A stretch of DNA of 64,000 nt, from the NCBI RefSeq assembly GCF_009223885.1, contig NZ_CP045144.1, positions 1,178,001 through 1,242,000 on the forward strand. Reading direction: 5' to 3'. Positions 47,340 through 57,337 of the stretch are shown piece by piece. A program made the position numbers and the translations under genes. A model generated the notes under the pieces. That model saw only the letters and a list, made by a program, of their open reading frames with translations. It had not been told where the DNA came from and did no database searches. Each line of letters starts with the position of its first letter. The stretch's first letter is position 1. This DNA is from Ancylobacter sp. TS-1. GTDB taxonomy: Bacteria > Pseudomonadota > Alphaproteobacteria > Rhizobiales > Xanthobacteraceae.

Positions 47340-48692
47340 TCAGGCGGCCTTGTCGGCCTCGTCCTCGGCGTAGAGTTCCTCGCGAGTGACGGGAACCTCG
47401 TTCACCTTGGCAAGCTCGAGCAGGAAGTCGACGACCTTCTCCTCGAAGATCGGCGCGCGAAGGCTTGCGAGCGCCTGGGCGTTCTGACGATAGAACTCCC
47501 AAACCTGCTGTTCCTGCCCGGGGAACTGGCGGGCACGTTCGACGACGGCGCGGGTCACTTCGTCGTCGGTGACCTGGATGTTGTTCTTCTCACCGATTTC
47601 CGCAAGGACCAGCCCGAGTCGCACGCGGCGCTTGGCGATCTTGTCGTAGTCGGCGCGGGCCTCCTCCTCGGTGGTGCCCTCGTCGGCGAAGGTGCGCTTC
47701 TGCGCTTCCATCTCCGAGGTCACCGAGTTCCAGATGCCGTCGAATTCCTGCTGCGCCAGCGAGGGCGGCACATCGAACTGGTGCAGTTCGTCGAGCGCGT
47801 CGAGCAGGCGGCGCTTCACCTTGGAGCGGCTCTGGCCGTTGTGCTCCTGGGCGATGCGGCTCTTCACCTGCTCGCGCAGCGCCTCGTAGCTCTCAAGGCC
47901 GAGCGCCTTGGCGAACTCGTCGCCGGCCGGCAGTTCGGCGGGCGATTCGATCATGCGCGCGGTCACTTCGAAGGACGCGGCCTTGCCGGCGAGATGGGCG
48001 GCCTGGTACTCGTCCGGGAACGTGACCTCGACGGTGCGGGTCTCGTCTTCCTTGATGCCGAGGAGCTGGTCCTCGAAGCCGGGGATGAAGCTGCCCGAGC
48101 CGAGCACGAGCGGGACGTCCTCGCCCGAGCCGCCCTCGAACTTCTCGCCGTCGATCGAGCCGACGAAATTGATGTGGACGCGGTCGCCCTTCTCGGCGGC
48201 GCCCTGCTTGGCGGCATAGGGGCGGTTCGATTCGGCGATGCGGGTGAGGGTGTCCTCGATCTCCTCGTCGCCGACCGCCAGCACCGGCTTGTCGAGGGCG
48301 ATGGACTTGAAGTCGCCCAGCTCGATCTTCGGCAGCACTTCGAGGCCGACGGTGTAGGACAGGTCGGCCTTGCCCTCGATCACCTCGTTGACGACCGCCT
48401 CGTCCTGCGGCAGCTCGACCTTGGGCTGCAGCGCCAGCTTGAAGCCGTTGTCCTCGACGATCTGGTTGTTGGCCTCGTTGACCGCCTGGTCGATCACCTC
48501 GGCCAGCACAGACTTGCCGTACATGCGCTTGAGATGGGCGACCGGCACCTTGCCCGGACGGAAGCCGTTGAGACGGACCTTGTCCTTGAGCTCGGCGAAG
48601 CGGGCGTTCGCCTTGGCGTCCAGTTCGGCGGCCGGCAGCACCACGCGATATTCGCGCTTGAGACCTTCGGCGAGGAGTTCGGTGACCTGCAT
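47340..48692 (-). CDS. tig: Trigger factor, ribosome-associated chaperone
   Basis: 450 residues from the ATG before [14 protein letters not shown]. The ribosome-binding tail has [17 protein letters not shown] (the FRxGxxP signature). The PPIase domain (about 150-245: [21 protein letters not shown]) and the C-terminal helical arms follow in order. Trigger factor binds nascent chains at the ribosome exit tunnel. The open frame extends far upstream of this start, through the tRNA-Leu region, with no coding character. The order tig-clpP-clpX-lon-HU is conserved across proteobacteria. Confidence 0.96.
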   Translation of the reverse strand: MQVTELLAEGLKREYRVVLPAAELDAKANARFAELKDKVRLNGFRPGKVPVAHLKRMYGKSVLAEVIDQAVNEANNQIVEDNGFKLALQPKVELPQDEAVVNEVIEGKADLSYTVGLEVLPKIELGDFKSIALDKPVLAVGDEEIEDTLTRIAESNRPYAAKQGAAEKGDRVHINFVGSIDGEKFEGGSGEDVPLVLGSGSFIPGFEDQLLGIKEDETRTVEVTFPDEYQAAHLAGKAASFEVTARMIESPAELPAGDEFAKALGLESYEALREQVKSRIAQEHNGQSRSKVKRRLLDALDELHQFDVPPSLAQQEFDGIWNSVTSEMEAQKRTFADEGTTEEEARADYDKIAKRRVRLGLVLAEIGEKNNIQVTDDEVTRAVVERARQFPGQEQQVWEFYRQNAQALASLRAPIFEEKVVDFLLELAKVNEVPVTREELYAEDEADKAA

Positions 48693-48823
48693 GTTCAATC
48701 GGCCTTCGTCTTGTTTGCCGCTTGCGCGGTGCTCTCGAATGTCTGAGTGCGGGCACGTCGCCTGCGCGCCGTGGCCTCGCTCGGTCAAATGGTTCGGAGG
48801 GCGGCACCGGACAAGGGAAAGAC

Positions 48824-48908
48824 TGGTGCGGGCGGAGGGACTCGAACCCCCACGACTCTCGCCACTGGAACCTAAATCCAGCGCGTCTACCAGTTCCGCC
48901 ACGCCCGC
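48824..48908 (-). tRNA. tRNA-Leu (anticodon UAG)
   Basis: The complement forms an 85-base class II tRNA with encoded CCA. The acceptor stem is GCGGGCG paired with CGCCCGC, the D-arm includes GGCGGAACTGGTAGACGC, the anticodon stem CTGGA/TCCAG has loop TTTAGGT (anticodon TAG), a variable arm TGGCGAGAGTCGTG is present, and the T-loop is GGTTCGAGTCC. Confidence 0.97.
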
Positions 48909-49091
48909 GGTCGCGCCATCCGCCCGCCAAGCCACCAGATCGGGCCTCACAACGGCGCACGAACGCACACCCGAGAAGGTGCCGCCAGCCGGGTGCGGGC
49001 TTATAGCACGGCCCTGCCCCAGCGCCAGCCCCAAAAGCGAGGCCCCGCCGCCGCGCGCGGCCCCGCACGTTCACTTTCCGCGAGCGGGATA

Positions 49092-50582
49092 CTAGGCACC
49101 CGCGCCGAGCGCCGCGAACAGCCGCCGGTAGACCGGGCGCAGCGCGTCCACCAGATCGTCCGCCACCAGCCCCGGCCCCGCCTCGCGCGCCGCCTCGCCG
49201 TGCAGCCAGACGGCGGCGGCAGCCGCCTCGAAGGGCGGCATGCCCTGCGCCAGCAGCGCGCCGGCGATGCCCGACAGCACGTCGCCGGCCCCGGCCGTGG
49301 CGAGCCAGGGCGGCGCGTTGGCGGCGATGGCGGCGCGCCCGTCCGGCGCCGCGACCACTGTATCCGCCCCCTTCAGCAGCACCGTGACACCGAGCCGGAC
49401 GGCACCGGCGCGCGCGCGCTCCAGCTTGGACGGGGCCTCCATAATCTCGGGGCAGCGCCCGAACAGACGGGCGAACTCGCCGTCATGCGGCGTCGCCACC
49501 GCCGCCGGCGCGGCGCGCACGATTCCGGCCAGCGTGTCGACGTCGCCCTTGAAGCTGGTGAGGAGGTCGGCATCGAGCACCAGCCGGCGGTCGGCGCAGG
49601 CCAGCAGCCGGTCGCGCGCGCCCTGCCCCACCCCGAGCCCCGGCCCGAGCACCACCGTGTTCAGCCGCCGGTCGGTCAGCAGATGGGCCAGGCCGGCCGC
49701 ATCCTCGACCGGGCGCACCATCACCGCCGACAGATTGGTCGCGTGGATCGCCAGCGCCTCCGCCGGACAGGCGACCGTCACCAGCCCGGCGCCCGCGCGC
49801 AGCGCCGCCCGCGCCGCCAGCCGGGTCGCCCCGGTGGCGAAGGCCGGGCCGGACACCGCGACCAGATGGCCGCGCGCATATTTGTGGCCCTGCGGGCGCG
49901 GCACCGGAAAGGCGGTGCTCCACAGCTCGGGCACGTTCTCGAAGGCGCGCGGGGCGATGGCGTCGAGCGCAGCCGGGAGGATGCCGATATCCGCCACGGT
50001 GAGCGCGCCCCGATGGAGACGGCCGGGCAGCAGCAGATGCCCGGGCTTGGGGCGGAAGAAGGTGACGCCCCAGCGCGCCTCGATGGCGGCGCCGCGCACC
50101 GCTCCGCTCGCCCCGTCGATGCCCGAGGGCAGGTCGACCGCCACGACCGGCAGCCGGCTGGCATTCACCCGCTCGACCAGCGCGCGGGCCTCCCCGTCGA
50201 GATCGCGCGCGAGCCCGGCGCCGAACAGGGCGTCCACCACGAGGTCGACGCCCTCCAGCGACGCCCGCGACGCGTCTTCCACCGCTCCCGGCCAGCGGCC
50301 GGCCATGATCGCCGCATCGCCGCGCAGCCCTGCCCGTTCGCCGAGCAGTGCGACCCGCACCTTGTAGCCGGCGCCGGCGAGGTGGCGCGCCGCCACGAAT
50401 CCGTCGCCGCCATTATTGCCGGGACCGCACAGCATGAGCACCCGCGAGCCGACGCCCGCCGCCTGCGCCGCCACCCGCGCAACCGCCCGTCCCGCCCGTT
50501 CCATGAGCAGCTCGCCGGCGACACCGCCGGCAATGGTGAAGGCGTCGGCACGCCCCATTTCCTCAGGGGTCAGAAGTTCCAT
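49092..50582 (-). CDS. nnr: Bifunctional NAD(P)HX epimerase/dehydratase
   Basis: 496 residues from the ATG before ELLTPEEMGRAD. The N-terminal YjeF_N (epimerase) domain has LMLCGPGNNGGDGFVAARHLAG and DALFGAGLARD near residues 60-130. The C-terminal carbohydrate-kinase-fold ADP/ATP-dependent dehydratase domain has GPGLGVGQGARDRLL, TPHDGEFARLFG and GAGDVLSGIAGALLAQG. The two activities repair hydrated NADH and NADPH. The gene faces away from glnB over a 363-bp gap. Confidence 0.93.
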   Translation of the reverse strand: MELLTPEEMGRADAFTIAGGVAGELLMERAGRAVARVAAQAAGVGSRVLMLCGPGNNGGDGFVAARHLAGAGYKVRVALLGERAGLRGDAAIMAGRWPGAVEDASRASLEGVDLVVDALFGAGLARDLDGEARALVERVNASRLPVVAVDLPSGIDGASGAVRGAAIEARWGVTFFRPKPGHLLLPGRLHRGALTVADIGILPAALDAIAPRAFENVPELWSTAFPVPRPQGHKYARGHLVAVSGPAFATGATRLAARAALRAGAGLVTVACPAEALAIHATNLSAVMVRPVEDAAGLAHLLTDRRLNTVVLGPGLGVGQGARDRLLACADRRLVLDADLLTSFKGDVDTLAGIVRAAPAAVATPHDGEFARLFGRCPEIMEAPSKLERARAGAVRLGVTVLLKGADTVVAAPDGRAAIAANAPPWLATAGAGDVLSGIAGALLAQGMPPFEAAAAAVWLHGEAAREAGPGLVADDLVDALRPVYRRLFAALGAGA

Positions 50583-50704
50583 GTCCGTGCCCGCGACCTC
50601 ATGAATCCGCGGCGGAAGATGCGCCCGCAGCCTGCCGGGACAGCTTAGGCGAAAACAATGAAAAGGCGTGAGGCCAGGCCGGGAACGCGGCAATCATTGG
50701 CATC

Positions 50705-50778
50705 TGCCTATTTTTCACGCGCGAGCAATGCATGTTCATCGAAGATGTTTGTCTATTTTTTACTCATAGTGTCTATTT
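50705..50778. repeat. Three direct repeats TGYCTATTT upstream of glnB
   Basis: Copies begin at 50705, 50750 and 50770; the last two are 20 bp apart. They fall in the AT-rich part, about 100-165 bp upstream of the sigma-54 element, where enhancer-binding sites would be expected, but they do not resemble the NtrC consensus. Confidence 0.4.
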
Positions 50779-50870
50779 ATTAGCCATTCTTAGGATTATT
50801 CCCGAGTTTGCGGCCGCGCGGCTGCGTGCGATGATGTGATATCGCAGCGTTTTGAGACGGCGGAATGGCT

Positions 50871-50886
50871 TGGCATGGGTTCTGCT
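50871..50886 (+). promoter_or_regulatory. Sigma-54 promoter of glnB-glnA
   Basis: TGGCATG followed by TGCT with the invariant GG and GC exactly 12 bases apart matches the sigma-54 -24/-12 consensus. It ends 59 bp before the glnB start. Sigma-54 with NtrC control of glnBA is known in rhizobia. The rest of the consensus (GCAC at -24) is imperfect. Confidence 0.7.
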
Positions 50887-50900
50887 TCTACGCGACCTGA

Positions 50901-51284
<384 letters not shown>

Positions 51285-51417
51285 TAGCCAGCGTAGTATG
51301 GTCGGGCCTACCGAGCGCGCCGCATCCTGACGGATGCGGCGCGTATCGTCGTTGACCATCCGCTTGGGATTCATCTGCCCTGAAAAAGACGGCAGTATCA
51401 GAAGAGGTACGAACAAT

Positions 51418-52827
51418 ATGACGACGGCCAAGGATGTACTGAAGCTAATAAAGGACAACGACGTCAAATACGTCGACCTGCGCTTCACCGATCCGCGCGG
51501 CAAGTGGCAGCATGTAACCTTCGACATCTCGATGGTCGACGAAGATTTCTTCGCCGACGGCCAGGCGTTCGACGGTTCGTCCATCGCGGGCTGGAAGGCC
51601 ATCAACGAGTCGGACATGCACCTGCAGCCCGATCTCGACTCGGTCAGCATCGACCCGTTCTTCGCCGAGACCACCATGGTCGTGGTCTGCGACGTGCTGG
51701 AGCCGACCACGGGCGAGCCCTATGGCCGCGACCCGCGCGGCATGGCCAAGAAGGCCGAGGCCTATCTGAAGTCCACCGGCATCGGCGACACCATCTATAT
51801 CGGTCCCGAAGCCGAGTTCTTCATCTTCGACGACGTGCGCTTCACCGCCGACCCCTACAACACTGGCTTCAAGCTCGATTCGGTGGAACTGCCGACCAAT
51901 GGCGGCACCGAGTATGAGGGTGGCAATCTCGGCCACCGCGTCCGCACCAAGGGCGGCTATTTCCCGGTTCCCCCGGTCGACAGCTGCCAGGACCTGCGCG
52001 GCGAGATGCTTGCCGCCATGGCCCGCATGGGCGCCAAGGTCGAGAAGCACCACCACGAGGTCGCTTCCGCCCAGCACGAGCTTGGGCTGAAGTTCGACAC
52101 GCTGGTGACGATGGCCGACCAGCTGCAGATCTACAAGTACTGCATCCACCAGGTCGCCAACGTCTATGGCAAGACGGCCACCTTCATGCCGAAGCCCATC
52201 TTCGGCGACAACGGCTCGGGCATGCATGTGCACCAGTCGATCTGGAAGGGCGGCAAGCCGGTGTTCGCCGGCAACAAATATGCCGACCTCAGCCAGGAAT
52301 GCCTGTGGTACATCGGCGGCATCATCAAGCACGCCAAGGCCCTGAATGCCTTCACCAACCCGCTTACCAACTCCTACAAGCGTCTGGTCCCGGGTTATGA
52401 GGCGCCGGTTCTGCTCGCCTATTCCGCGCGCAACCGCTCGGCCTCGTGCCGCATCCCCTACACCACGTCTCCCAAGGCCAAGCGCGTCGAGACCCGCTTC
52501 CCGGACCCCGGCGCGAACCCCTATCTCGCCTTCGCCGCGCTGCTCATGGCCGGCCTCGACGGCATCCTGAACAAGATCGATCCGGGTCCGGCCATGGACA
52601 AGGACCTCTACGATCTGCCGCCGAAGGAGCTGAAGAAGATCCCGACCGTCTGCGGCTCGCTGCGCGAAGCGCTTGCCTCGCTCGACAAGGATCGCGAGTT
52701 CCTCAAGAAGGGCGGCGTGTTCGAGGACGACTTCATCAACTCGTATATCGAGCTGAAGATGGCCGAGGTGATGCGCTTCGAGATGACGCCGCACCCGGTC
52801 GAGTTCGAGATGTACTACTCGATCTGA
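51418..52827 (+). CDS. glnA: Type I glutamine synthetase
   Basis: 469 residues from the ATG in AACAATATG; an upstream in-frame extension lacks coding features. Motifs [28 protein letters not shown] and [11 protein letters not shown] are the GS-I signature set, and Y398 in DLYDLPPKE is the adenylylation site, so the enzyme is subject to GlnE control. It makes glutamine from glutamate, ammonium and ATP, as a dodecamer. A terminator follows at 52854-52876. Confidence 0.97.
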   Translation: MTTAKDVLKLIKDNDVKYVDLRFTDPRGKWQHVTFDISMVDEDFFADGQAFDGSSIAGWKAINESDMHLQPDLDSVSIDPFFAETTMVVVCDVLEPTTGEPYGRDPRGMAKKAEAYLKSTGIGDTIYIGPEAEFFIFDDVRFTADPYNTGFKLDSVELPTNGGTEYEGGNLGHRVRTKGGYFPVPPVDSCQDLRGEMLAAMARMGAKVEKHHHEVASAQHELGLKFDTLVTMADQLQIYKYCIHQVANVYGKTATFMPKPIFGDNGSGMHVHQSIWKGGKPVFAGNKYADLSQECLWYIGGIIKHAKALNAFTNPLTNSYKRLVPGYEAPVLLAYSARNRSASCRIPYTTSPKAKRVETRFPDPGANPYLAFAALLMAGLDGILNKIDPGPAMDKDLYDLPPKELKKIPTVCGSLREALASLDKDREFLKKGGVFEDDFINSYIELKMAEVMRFEMTPHPVEFEMYYSI

Positions 52828-52853
52828 CCGGCCGACGGCCTGCGACATGCGAA

Positions 52854-52880
52854 GGGGCGCCCTCGGGCGCCCCTTTTGCT
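52854..52880 (+). terminator. Rho-independent terminator after glnA
   Basis: GGGGCGCCC and GGGCGCCCC arms with a short TC loop are followed by TTTTGCTTTT on the plus strand. It closes the glnB-glnA operon and faces the convergent GGDEF gene. Confidence 0.85.
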
Positions 52881-52907
52881 TTTGGGCATCGTTGCCGGAG
52901 CGGCGGC

Positions 52908-54104
52908 TCAGCCCGCGCGCAGGTCCTCCGGGCCGACCTTGAGGGTCTCGATCCGGTCCCGCCCCCCCGACTTCGCCAGGTAGAGCGCGGCGTCGGCGCG
53001 CTTCATCAGGACATTGAGCGCCGCCTCGGCATGGGCGTCCGTGTGGCAGGGCGTCAGTTCGCCACCGGCCATGCCGACGCTGACGGTGCAGTCGATCGGA
53101 TGGCCGACAGTGTGGGCGTTCGCGAGTTCCTCACGGAAATTGCGCTGGACCCGCTCGGCCGCCTGTCGCGCGGCGCCGGTGCGCGTATCCGGCATCAGGA
53201 CGGCGAACTCCTCGCCACCGACACGCGCGAGGATGGCGCCGGCCTGCAGGTCCAGCGCCAGCGCCCGGGCGAAGGCCATCAGGACGCGATCGCCCGCCGC
53301 ATGGCCGAAGCGGTCATTGACCTGCTTGAACCGGTCCAGGTCGAGCAGCATCAGGGCGAGCGTACCGCCCCGGCGGCAGGCGGGCACAGCCTCGGCCAGA
53401 AAGCCGCGGCGGTTGAGAAGGCCGGTCAGCGCGTCACGCTGGGCAGCGCTGCGGTAGAACTGCTCGGTGCGCTCGCGCACCAGCATCACCAGCGTGAACC
53501 CGACGATGATCAGCACCGAGATCGCCACGATCCCGATCCACAGGAAGCGCGGATCGGAGACCAGCCGCAGCGTATTGTCCGGCACGAGCACCGAGGCGAA
53601 GGGAATGCGCAGCAGCGCCAGGCAGGTCGAAAGGCCTATCAGCGCCAGCGCCACCGGCCGCATGCGCGAAGGCGCCACCCAGCCCCGCCAGAGCTCGATC
53701 AGGGCGAGCATCATGAGCGTTGCCGCGAACGCCGATCCGAGGGCGATCCGGTTGACGAGGTTGTCGCGAAACAGCGGAAGCTGGCACAGGATGATCCACA
53801 GCGCCGGCGCGATCAGCGCATAGCCGAAGCGCGGCCGTCGTCGGTCGAAGACACGCAGCCCCGTCCAGATCAGCCCGTAGGCGAACAGGATCGCGGCATT
53901 GGCCAGCGCGATCGACACGAAATCGGGGATCACCCCGCGCGCCATGATGCCGGCGATGCCCATCACGAGGAAGGTGCAGAAGGCCGCCCAGTGCAGCAGC
54001 GCCGGCTCGTCCGGCGTCAGCAGCCAGACCAGCACCATCACGGCGGACAGCATCAGGCCGACCAGAAGGACGACGGACCACAGAGTCAACGGATCGAAGG
54101 TCAT
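52908..54104 (-). CDS. Membrane diguanylate cyclase (GGDEF), copy A
   Basis: 398 residues from the ATG before TFDPLTLW. The N-terminal half has about seven hydrophobic helices (about 5-225), a membrane input region without a named domain. The C-terminal GGDEF domain (about 230-390) has DALTGLLNRRGF, DLDRFKQVNDRFGH and the active-site signature RVGGEEFAVL, so it should make cyclic di-GMP. The inhibitory RxxD site is not evident. It is paralogous to the next gene upstream in every section, pointing to a tandem duplication. Confidence 0.92.
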   Translation of the reverse strand: MTFDPLTLWSVVLLVGLMLSAVMVLVWLLTPDEPALLHWAAFCTFLVMGIAGIMARGVIPDFVSIALANAAILFAYGLIWTGLRVFDRRRPRFGYALIAPALWIILCQLPLFRDNLVNRIALGSAFAATLMMLALIELWRGWVAPSRMRPVALALIGLSTCLALLRIPFASVLVPDNTLRLVSDPRFLWIGIVAISVLIIVGFTLVMLVRERTEQFYRSAAQRDALTGLLNRRGFLAEAVPACRRGGTLALMLLDLDRFKQVNDRFGHAAGDRVLMAFARALALDLQAGAILARVGGEEFAVLMPDTRTGAARQAAERVQRNFREELANAHTVGHPIDCTVSVGMAGGELTPCHTDAHAEAALNVLMKRADAALYLAKSGGRDRIETLKVGPEDLRAG

Positions 54105-54192
54105 GCGGTGGCAGGCAGTTCTGTACGCGGGCGGGGCCCACATCCTCTACCGCCCAACCGGCGAAGCAAAGGTGAAGGCTGGCGGCGCGAAC

Positions 54193-55371
54193 TTAGCCGG
54201 AAGCGGTGTCCGTTGTCATCGCCACCCGGTCGCGCCCGCTCGACTTTGCACGGTAGAGCGCGGCGTCGGCGATGGCGGTGAGCGCCTTCAGCCGCGCCCG
54301 GCGGGCCGCCTCGCCATCCGCCGGAAACCGGCCCAAAGCTATGCCAATGCTCGACGAGCACGCCAGCGGGAGCCCTTCCGCGCGCATCTCGCCCACGGCC
54401 CGCCGGAACGCCTCGCGGATGCGATCCGCCGCCTGCCTCGCCGCCTCCTCGTCGGCGCCCGGCAGCAGCACGGCGAACTCCTCGCCACCCATCCGCGCCA
54501 CGATGTCGCCCTGCCTCAGATTGAGGCTGAGCACCCGGGCGAAGGTCTCCAGCACCCGGTCGCCGGTGGCGTGGCCGAAGCGGTCGTTCACCTGCTTGAA
54601 GTGGTCGAGGTCGAGGAACATCAACGCCACGGGGCCGCTTGTGCCGGCGGCGAGCGCCTGCTCGACGAAGCCGCGCCGGTTGAGAAGCCCGGTCAGTTCG
54701 TCCCGCCGCGCGGCGCTGCGATGGGTCAGCTCGGCACGTTCGCGCACCATCAGCACCAGCGCGTAGTTCAGGAAAATGGCGATCCCGATGGCGACGATGC
54801 CGACCACCGCATTGCGCGGATCCGTAAAGGTCGTGAGCCGGTTCTGCTCCACCTGGGTGGCGACCAGCGGGATGCGCGCCAGATTCAGCACCAGAATGAG
54901 CGCCAGCAGCACGAAGACCGCCAGGCGTGGCCGCGACGGCGAGGTCCAGCCGCGCCAGGTCTGGATCAGGCACAGCACCAGCAGGACGCCGATCAGCAGC
55001 GCGATGAGCACGACGCGGCCGGCGACCACATCGTTGAAGGGCGGAAAACGGAGCGCGACGATCCAGACGAGGGGCACGAGCAGGAGCGGCGCCATGCGCG
55101 GGCGCTGGCGGTCGAAGCAGCGCAGCCCGGCATGCAGCGTGCCGTAGGCGAGCAGTATCGCGGCGTTGGCCAGCTCGATGGAGACGTAGTCGGGGATGAG
55201 GCCGCGCGCCATGCCGCCGGAGACGCCGGCTACAAGCAGGCCGCTGAAGACGGCCCAGAAGCCCAGCGCCGGCTCGTCCGGCGTCAGCGCCCAGGCGAAC
55301 AGCATCGACGCGGCTAGGAGGAGGCCGACGATCAGCACCACCAGCCAGAGCGTCCAGGGATCGAGCAACAT
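54193..55371 (-). CDS. Membrane diguanylate cyclase (GGDEF), copy B
   Basis: 392 residues from the ATG before LLDPWTLW. The layout is the same as copy A, with similar helix sequences (ALTPDEPALGFWAVFSGLLVAG, AILLAYGTLHAGLRCFDR) and a GGDEF domain with DELTGLLNRRGF, DLDHFKQVNDRFGH and MGGEEFAVLLPG. The active-site motif is intact. The pair is a clear duplication that has diverged most in the middle helices. It stands 88 bp upstream of copy A on the same strand and 133 bp downstream of rpsI. Confidence 0.92.
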   Translation of the reverse strand: MLLDPWTLWLVVLIVGLLLAASMLFAWALTPDEPALGFWAVFSGLLVAGVSGGMARGLIPDYVSIELANAAILLAYGTLHAGLRCFDRQRPRMAPLLLVPLVWIVALRFPPFNDVVAGRVVLIALLIGVLLVLCLIQTWRGWTSPSRPRLAVFVLLALILVLNLARIPLVATQVEQNRLTTFTDPRNAVVGIVAIGIAIFLNYALVLMVRERAELTHRSAARRDELTGLLNRRGFVEQALAAGTSGPVALMFLDLDHFKQVNDRFGHATGDRVLETFARVLSLNLRQGDIVARMGGEEFAVLLPGADEEAARQAADRIREAFRRAVGEMRAEGLPLACSSSIGIALGRFPADGEAARRARLKALTAIADAALYRAKSSGRDRVAMTTDTASG

Positions 55372-55453
55372 GAATCCGCCGGCCGGCGCGCCGCCCCCGT
55401 GTCGATTCCCCCCCCCAGCGCGAATATCGGCGAAACCACGCGCGGGCCCAAGC

Positions 55454-55483
55454 AAAAAGGGCGGGCCCGAGGCCCGCCCTTTG
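55454..55483 (-). terminator. Rho-independent terminator after rpsI
   Basis: GGGCGGGCC / GGCCCGCCC arms lie about 25 bp after the rpsI stop. On the minus strand the stem is followed by five T residues. Confidence 0.85.
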
Positions 55484-55504
55484 AAATGCCGGATGGAACC
55501 GGGA

Positions 55505-55981
55505 TCAGCGCTTGGAGAACTGGAAGCTGCGGCGGGCCTTGGCCCTGCCGTACTTCTTGCGCTCGACGACGCGGGAGTCGCGGGTCAGGAAGCCACCCTT
55601 CTTGAGCGGGCCGCGCAGTTCGGGCTCGTAATAGGTGAGCGCGCGCGAGATGCCGTGGCGCAGCGCGCCGGCCTGGCCGGAGAGGCCGCCGCCGGAAACG
55701 GTGGCCACCACGTCGTACTGGCCGGTGCGGGCCGCCGTCGAGAAGGGCTGCTGGATGATCAGGCGCAGCACCGGACGGGCGAAGTAGGTCTCGATGTCGC
55801 GCTCGTTGACGACGATCTTGCCGGTGCCCGGACGCACCCACACGCGGGCGACCGCGTTCTTGCGCTTGCCGGTAGCATAGGCGCGGCCCTGCCGGTCCAG
55901 CTTCTGGACATGCTTGGGGGCCTCGACGGCCTGGGACTTCAGGGCTTCGAGCCCGTCGAGCGACTGGATGAGCTCAGCCAT
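55505..55981 (-). CDS. rpsI: 30S ribosomal protein S9
   Basis: 158 residues. [46 protein letters not shown] and the basic C-terminus [14 protein letters not shown] identify uS9; the final Lys-Arg reaches the P-site tRNA. The N-terminal extension of about 30 residues is usual in alphaproteobacteria. It follows rplM by 2 bp, the universal rplM-rpsI operon. Confidence 0.98.
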   Translation of the reverse strand: MAELIQSLDGLEALKSQAVEAPKHVQKLDRQGRAYATGKRKNAVARVWVRPGTGKIVVNERDIETYFARPVLRLIIQQPFSTAARTGQYDVVATVSGGGLSGQAGALRHGISRALTYYEPELRGPLKKGGFLTRDSRVVERKKYGRAKARRSFQFSKR

Positions 55982-55983
55982 GG

Positions 55984-56445
55984 TCAGTTCCCCACATTCT
56001 TGCGGTTGAGCGCAGCGACATCGAGCACTTCCGGCTGCTGGGCCTCGTGCGGGTGGCTGGCGCCCTTGTAGACGCGCAGATTGCCGAGAATCTTGCGGCC
56101 GAGCGGGCCGCGGGCGAGCATGCGCTCGACAGCCTTCTCGACGACGCGCTCCGGGAAACGGCCTTCAAGGATGAACTTGGCCGTCCGCTCCTTGATGCCA
56201 CCCGGGAAGCCGGTGTGGTGGTAATAGACCTTGTCGTTGCGCTTGTTGCCGGTCAGGACGACCTTGTCGGCATTGATCACGACGACGTTGTCACCGCAAT
56301 CGACGTGCGGGGTGTAGGTCGGCTTGTGCTTGCCCTTGAGGCGGGTAGCGATGAGGACCGCGAGACGCCCGACCACCAGGCCGGAAGCGTCAATCACGAC
56401 CCACTTCTTTTCTACGTCGGCCGGTTTTGCCGAATAGGTGCGCAT
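55984..56445 (-). CDS. rplM: 50S ribosomal protein L13
   Basis: 153 residues from the ATG before [62 protein letters not shown] and [55 protein letters not shown] are canonical uL13. It is the first gene of the rplM-rpsI operon. Confidence 0.98.
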   Translation of the reverse strand: MRTYSAKPADVEKKWVVIDASGLVVGRLAVLIATRLKGKHKPTYTPHVDCGDNVVVINADKVVLTGNKRNDKVYYHHTGFPGGIKERTAKFILEGRFPERVVEKAVERMLARGPLGRKILGNLRVYKGASHPHEAQQPEVLDVAALNRKNVGN

Positions 56446-56576
56446 GGGAATATCCGTTACAGGGTACGGCCTTTGCGACCGCACTTCTCGTGTAGCGCGG
56501 CTTCTAGCCGAGACGCTGCTTCACGTCAACGCAACAGGATCGTGAATAAATCATACATTTCAATGACTTACAATTT

Positions 56577-56592
56577 AGGTAATTTATTACCT
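56577..56592. promoter_or_regulatory. Palindrome AGGTAAT-TT-ATTACCT
   Basis: A perfect 7-bp inverted repeat with a 2-base spacer lies in an AT-rich part of the divergent gap between rplM (start 56445) and the CoA-binding gene (start 56730). It could be an operator for either gene. The cognate regulator is unknown. Confidence 0.35.
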
Positions 56593-56729
56593 GCTTCTAA
56601 GTCCTTGTATTTAGCCTCGCTGGCCCGCTACCGGAGCGCCCAGCTGGCGGATTCCGTTGCCTTCTCCCCTTCGCGCGGCCGCGATGGCGCCCATATGTAA
56701 CGGAACACGTGCTGGCCCCGGAACGCGAC

Positions 56730-57170
56730 ATGACCCACGATTTCTATGACGACGCCTTCATCGCCGGCTGGCTCGGCAAGGTCCGCACCATCGCGGTGGT
56801 CGGCGCCAGCCCGAAGCCGGAGCGCCCGAGCCATGGCGTGGCGCGCTACCTCGCCCTTCAGGGTTACCGCGTGTTCGCCATCAACCCCGGACAGGCCGGC
56901 CGCGACATTGCCGGGCTGCCGACCTTCGCCCGCCTCGCCGACGTGCCCGAGCCGATCGACATGGTCGACGTGTTCCGCGCGCCCGAGCATCTCGACGCGG
57001 TCGTCGACGAGGCCCTCGCGCTGGTGCCGCGCCCGAAGCTGATCTGGGGTCAGCTCGGCGTGCGCGACGACCGCGCGGCGGCCAAGGCCGAGGCGGCCGG
57101 CGTCGCCGTCATCATGGATCGCTGCCCCGCCATCGAGATTCCGCGCCTGCGGCTGCCGCCGGTAGGCTGA
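56730..57170 (+). CDS. CoA-binding domain protein (YccU-like)
   Basis: 146 residues from the ATG before THDFYDD. The Rossmann-like CoA-binding domain reads IAVVGASPKPERPSHGVARYLALQGYRVFAINPGQAG, with VDVFRAPEHLDAVVDEAL and IWGQLGVRDDRAAAKAEAAGVAVIMDRCPAIE as the closing parts. Proteins of this class are small cytoplasmic CoA or acyl-CoA binders; the role is unclear. It may be linked to the downstream sulfur-amino-acid gene, but the 167-bp gap suggests independent transcription. Confidence 0.9.
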   Translation: MTHDFYDDAFIAGWLGKVRTIAVVGASPKPERPSHGVARYLALQGYRVFAINPGQAGRDIAGLPTFARLADVPEPIDMVDVFRAPEHLDAVVDEALALVPRPKLIWGQLGVRDDRAAAKAEAAGVAVIMDRCPAIEIPRLRLPPVG

Positions 57171-57228
57171 GGCGAAGCGGTTCGGTCGGCGCGACCATTT
57201 AACGATCTAATTCTGCTGTTTATTTCTT

Positions 57229-57256
57229 TTGACAACCATATTGCGTTTTTTATGGA
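57229..57256 (+). promoter_or_regulatory. Possible promoter of metY
   Basis: TTGACA at 57229-57234 is followed after 16 bases by TATGGA at 57251-57256 in an AT-rich stretch, 81 bp upstream of the start codon. The -35 is perfect but the -10 is weak. Confidence 0.4.
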
Positions 57257-57337
57257 AGCCGCGACACTGCCCGGCAACGGCACGGCGGCCGCTCCAGCGC
57301 GCCGCCGATACACCGATAACGCCGACAGGAGATCGCC

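Noticed and set aside
57171..57337. SAM riboswitch upstream of metY
   Set aside because: Only a short ATTTAAC-like stretch resembles SAM-II; the pairing stems and pseudoknot segment cannot be formed convincingly.
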